DNA of 64,000 bases from Streptomyces sp. AP-93 (GTDB lineage: Bacteria; Actinomycetota; Actinomycetes; Streptomycetales; Streptomycetaceae): contig NZ_JALGBX010000009.1 of the NCBI RefSeq assembly GCF_022808175.1, positions 62,001-126,000 on the forward strand, given 5' to 3'. The notes beneath the pieces are model-generated. The model saw only the letters and a program-made list of their open reading frames with translations. It did no database searches and was not told the DNA's origin. A program made the position numbers and the translations under genes. Shown here in pieces: positions 61,144 to 64,000 of this stretch (the first letter of the stretch is position 1; the number at the start of each line of letters is the position of its first letter).

Positions 61144-61560
61144 CTAAATGTGGTTGTTCCAGATCCTGGTGGAGTACTCGCACTCCTCGTTGCCGGCATT
61201 GCTCGCACGGCACACTTCGATGCTGATCCACACGATTCCCGTACTGTCGTTCAGGTACGTAGTGGCCTCCGTGGTGGCACCCCAGCCTGACGCAGTCCGC
61301 CACGAGTAGTACTTGGTGCCTGCCCCCGTCCCCGCGACGACTCGCATCTTCGCGACCCGTCCGTCTTCCCGCGTGTCCTTTACCCAAAGGTAGATAGGTG
61401 CCGCACGGGTAGAACTCTCGAAACCGAAGTCGATCTTTCCCCATGCACCAGGGACATCTGCGGAGTTGCGGTGCTCCGCCGCCGCCGCGGGCCCGCTCAT
61501 GAGCATCACTCCGGCAGCCGCCCCCGCGGCCACGCCCGCAACACGCCAAACCTTCTTCAT
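61144..61560 (-). CDS. Hypothetical small secreted protein
   Basis: A 138-residue exported protein: signal peptide KKVWRVAGVAAGAAAGVMLM ending in AAAA before EHRN, then a predicted beta-rich mature domain of about 105 residues with two Cys near the C-terminus (VCRASNAGNEEC), perhaps a disulfide. No family recognised. ATG 61560 has an AAGGGGG site; upstream codons precede the signal peptide. Its codon use is slightly less GC-rich than its neighbours, which may point to recent gain. Confidence 0.75.
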   Translation of the reverse strand: MKKVWRVAGVAAGAAAGVMLMSGPAAAAEHRNSADVPGAWGKIDFGFESSTRAAPIYLWVKDTREDGRVAKMRVVAGTGAGTKYYSWRTASGWGATTEATTYLNDSTGIVWISIEVCRASNAGNEECEYSTRIWNNHI

Positions 61561-61687
61561 CGGACCCCCTTGATGATTCACGCACTTGCGCACCACAAGG
61601 TATCTGCTCGAACAGGCAATCGACACGACTCCTCGCCAATCACCCTGTGCAAGAAGTGAACTTGAGGTGCGGCCACCGTAAGGCAGC

Positions 61688-63451
61688 TCAGCCAGTGGTG
61701 AAGGAGACGAAGGTGTAGTAAGGATCCGTTGCCACTGAGGACTTGCTCATGACCGCGGTCCGGGCGATGAAGAGCTTCCCGTTGCCGTAGCGATACTCGG
61801 CGGCGTTCGGCAGGAACTGGGTCTCGGCACGCTGCGACTCCCTGGTCGCCGGGTTCTGCATGAGGACGGTCTCCTTCATCGTCTTGCCGTCGATGGAGAC
61901 GACCTGGCCGCCGCCGTCGTAGGGCGGTACCTTGTGGGCGATGAGGTTGGAGCCGTCCATGCGCAGCGGGTAGATCGTGTAGCGCTCGCCGGCGTCGGCG
62001 CGGTCGGCGGTCAGCTTGCCGGTCTCCAGGTCGAAGGAGACGATCTCGTTGGTGCGTCCGGAGTCGGTCGTGCCCTTGTGCTCCTCGGTCGGCAGGTAAA
62101 GCTTGCCGTTGCCGATGACCATGTTGGTGCAGTCCTCGACATCGGTGGCCCCGCACTCGGGGTTGTAGTTGCCCGAGGTGAGCGGGATACGCGTCTTGAG
62201 CTGGCCCGCGTCGTCGAGGACGAAGAGGTCGCTGACGCCGATGGCGTTCTTGGAGGTGTTGTTGACGTCCGCCGCGACGATCAGCGGCTTGGTGGAGACG
62301 ATCTGGGCGAACTCCAGACCCGCGGGGAGCTTGTACGAGGACTTCTGCGCGCCGGTGACCGGGTCCAGGGCCTGGGCGGACAGCGTGTAGCCCGAGCTCT
62401 GGCCGCACCGACGGATCACGGCGAGGGCCGGGCCGCCGGCGTAGCCGAGGTCCTTGCAGTCATCCGCGTCGACCTTGGGCGTCCACAGGGGCTTGCCGTC
62501 GGCGAGGTTCCAGGCGGAGCCGCCGTACAGTCCGCCCGCGGCCACGGTCTGGCCGCTGACGGTGACCTCTTCGAATTGGATCGGCTTGTCGCCGCCGCCC
62601 TGGACCTTGGTCGTGGCCTTCCACAGCAGCTTGCCGGCGTTCAGGTCGATGACGCCGACCTGGTTGCACGGCTGGTGCTTCTTCTCGGCCGTCGGCAGGG
62701 TCTCGTCGAAGACGATCGCCGTCTTGTTGTCCGAGACCCAGCGGCTGGCCGCGCAGACGTTGGCGCCGAGCGGGATCTCCCACTTCTTGGCGCCGTCGGC
62801 CAGGTTGTAGCCGACGACCTTGCCCATGTCGGACTTGGCGTAGGTGGTGTCGGTGAGCCAGGAGCCGGGGATCTGGACGATCTCCTTCGACTCCGGCATC
62901 GGGACGTTGACCAGGGTCTTCGACTTGGTCTTGGCGGGCACCTTCTCGGTGCCGCCGCCGCCCGGGGCCTTGTCGCCGCCGGGGCTCGCGCTGCCGCCGG
63001 CCACGGGCTGGTTGCCGGAGCCCTCGCCCTCGCCCTCGCCCTCGCCCTCGCCGGAGACGTACCAGAAGCCGCCGCCGACGATGAGGACGATGGCCAGGAG
63101 GGCCGCGCCGACGATCATCAGCTGGGTGCGCACGTCATTGCCGCCGCTGGCGCCGCCGGCGGGGACCGCCGGGCCCTGGGCCGCGTACATGGGCGCGGTG
63201 ACGGGCTGCGGCTGCTGCGGGTAGCCGTAGGCCTGCTCCTGCGGATACCCGTACGAGGCCTGCCCGGCGGGCGGCCCGGCCGGGACCGTCGGCGGCTGGG
63301 CCGGGGGCGGCGGCGGGGGCCCGGCCGGCATGGGCGGCATGGCCGGGGGCGCGGCCGGGGGCGGGGGCGCGGCGAAGCCGCCCGGCGGCTGGTCCTGCGG
63401 CGCGCCGAAACCGCCGGACGGCGGCTGGCTGGGGGGCGGCGGGGTACTCAT
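61688..63451 (-). CDS. Membrane-anchored PQQ-like beta-propeller protein
   Basis: A 587-residue protein: Pro/Gly/Gln-rich cytosolic N-terminus (~110 residues), one helix LMIVGAALLAIVLIVGGGFW, a GEGEGEGEGE stretch from a hexanucleotide repeat, then an outside PQQ-type beta-propeller with blades such as LNAGKLLWKATTKV and LADGKPLWTPKVDAD. Several Cys pairs may be disulfides. Propeller ligand unknown. A paralogue lies immediately upstream. Confidence 0.88.
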   Translation of the reverse strand: MSTPPPPSQPPSGGFGAPQDQPPGGFAAPPPPAAPPAMPPMPAGPPPPPPAQPPTVPAGPPAGQASYGYPQEQAYGYPQQPQPVTAPMYAAQGPAVPAGGASGGNDVRTQLMIVGAALLAIVLIVGGGFWYVSGEGEGEGEGEGSGNQPVAGGSASPGGDKAPGGGGTEKVPAKTKSKTLVNVPMPESKEIVQIPGSWLTDTTYAKSDMGKVVGYNLADGAKKWEIPLGANVCAASRWVSDNKTAIVFDETLPTAEKKHQPCNQVGVIDLNAGKLLWKATTKVQGGGDKPIQFEEVTVSGQTVAAGGLYGGSAWNLADGKPLWTPKVDADDCKDLGYAGGPALAVIRRCGQSSGYTLSAQALDPVTGAQKSSYKLPAGLEFAQIVSTKPLIVAADVNNTSKNAIGVSDLFVLDDAGQLKTRIPLTSGNYNPECGATDVEDCTNMVIGNGKLYLPTEEHKGTTDSGRTNEIVSFDLETGKLTADRADAGERYTIYPLRMDGSNLIAHKVPPYDGGGQVVSIDGKTMKETVLMQNPATRESQRAETQFLPNAAEYRYGNGKLFIARTAVMSKSSVATDPYYTFVSFTTG

Positions 63452-63521
63452 CGGTGCTACTGCCTCTCGGTGGGCGGTTCGGCGGACTGCTGGGCGGACT
63501 GCTCGTTCTCGGGGCGGTCGC

Positions 63522-64000
63522 TCACTTGCCGAAGACCATCAGGAACTTCTCGCTCTTGTTCTGGGCCTGCAGATGGGAGGCGGAGACGAACAGCCGGCCG
63601 TCCACGTAGTCCACGATCGGGGAGAAGAAGGAGCTCTCCACCGGGGCGGCGGGGCCGGACGGGTTGCGCAGGACCGCGGTGGGCGTGCCCCCGCCCGCCG
63701 GGATCGTGAGGACCTCGCCGCCCTTCTCGCTCTGCGCCTCGCGGTAGACGACGACCTGGCCGCCCGCCGCCTTCAGCGGGGTCAGGGTGCGGCCCTCGCC
63801 GGCCGGGGTGCGCCATTTCACCTTGCCGGTGCCGAGGTCGAAGGCGACGATCTCGTTCGGCTGGCCGATGTCGGCCTTGGTGGGCAGGTAGAGGGTGTTC
63901 GCGTCCACGTAGGAGGAACCACAGCTCTGGATGGAGCGGTTGAAGAGGCCGCCGCAGCCGACCGGGAAGCTGCCCTCGCCGGAGACGGTGGCGCGCTGCT
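63522..64000 (-). CDS. PQQ-like beta-propeller paralogue, 5' end outside window
   Basis: The visible 158 codons run from near position 64000 to a stop at 63522. LFNRSIQSCGSSYVDANTLY, IGQPNEIVAFDLGTGKVKWR and PVESSFFSPIVDYVDGRLFV align with the C-terminal part of the neighbouring 61688-63451 protein. The start lies beyond the window. The two are 70 bases apart on the same strand, probably a duplication. Confidence 0.88.
   Translation of the reverse strand, partial: QRATVSGEGSFPVGCGGLFNRSIQSCGSSYVDANTLYLPTKADIGQPNEIVAFDLGTGKVKWRTPAGEGRTLTPLKAAGGQVVVYREAQSEKGGEVLTIPAGGGTPTAVLRNPSGPAAPVESSFFSPIVDYVDGRLFVSASHLQAQNKSEKFLMVFGK

Overview
The window is very GC-rich and densely coded. Its gene families and codon use are those of an actinomycete, almost certainly Streptomyces. 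From memory (no search was run) the backbone order eno, septum-formation initiator, DUF501, Ppx, two Rpf genes, mazG, mfd, glmU, prs, rplY (ctc), pth, ppc, desaturase and galE matches one continuous chromosomal-core segment of Streptomyces coelicolor. No CRISPR array, rRNA operon or prophage is visible.

Layout. 1-5.7 kb: minus-strand housekeeping and wall-remodelling genes (Ppx, DUF501, DivIC-like, enolase, two resuscitation-promoting-factor-like muralytic proteins). A ydaO-type (c-di-AMP) riboswitch leads into the first Rpf gene. 5.8-6.4 kb: a scar of P450 and serine-recombinase fragments. 6.4-9.1 kb: a cytochrome P450 divergent from a flavohaemoglobin. 9.1-18.1 kb: MazG, a SurA-like lipoprotein, a YfhO membrane protein, a Ser/Thr kinase coupled to a membrane protein, and an N6-methylase-like protein. 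18.1-22.8 kb: an accessory patch with a duplicated-domain lipoprotein, a 5'-truncated integrase and frameshifted partner, a NUDIX hydrolase, two HNH lipoproteins (one truncated) and an MT0933-type small protein. 22.9-35.5 kb: mfd, a MacB-like ABC exporter, an MFS exporter, a TTA-containing membrane protein, an alpha/beta hydrolase divergent from a CGNR regulator, and a coiled-coil protein.

35.6-42.5 kb is the most interesting stretch. It holds a three-domain Imm35/deaminase-fold/SUKH-4 protein, a WHH-nuclease/SUKH-1 fusion, and a divergent YwqJ-deaminase/SUKH-3 pair. A large TnpB-like RuvC nuclease with all catalytic residues sits between the two arms. The pieces belong to described families (polymorphic-toxin and SUKH immunity domains; TnpB), but the arrangement, the lack of export signals and the solitary TnpB deserve attention.

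42.6-64 kb: a histidine kinase with no adjacent response regulator, a frameshifted HTH protein, tRNA-Gln, then glmU-prs-rplY-pth, ppc, a desaturase-TetR pair with tandem operator-like repeats, a secreted FG-GAP protein, a methyltransferase/VOC pair divergent from a MarR regulator with clear palindromes, two LuxR-type regulators (one lacking the phospho-acceptor Asp), galE, a small secreted protein and two adjacent PQQ-propeller paralogues, the last running off the window.

Starts were revised from the longest reading frame where a ribosome-binding site or family length argued for it. Terminators were called from long perfect stems between genes; stem lengths were counted by hand. All family names come from motif recognition, not database searches.
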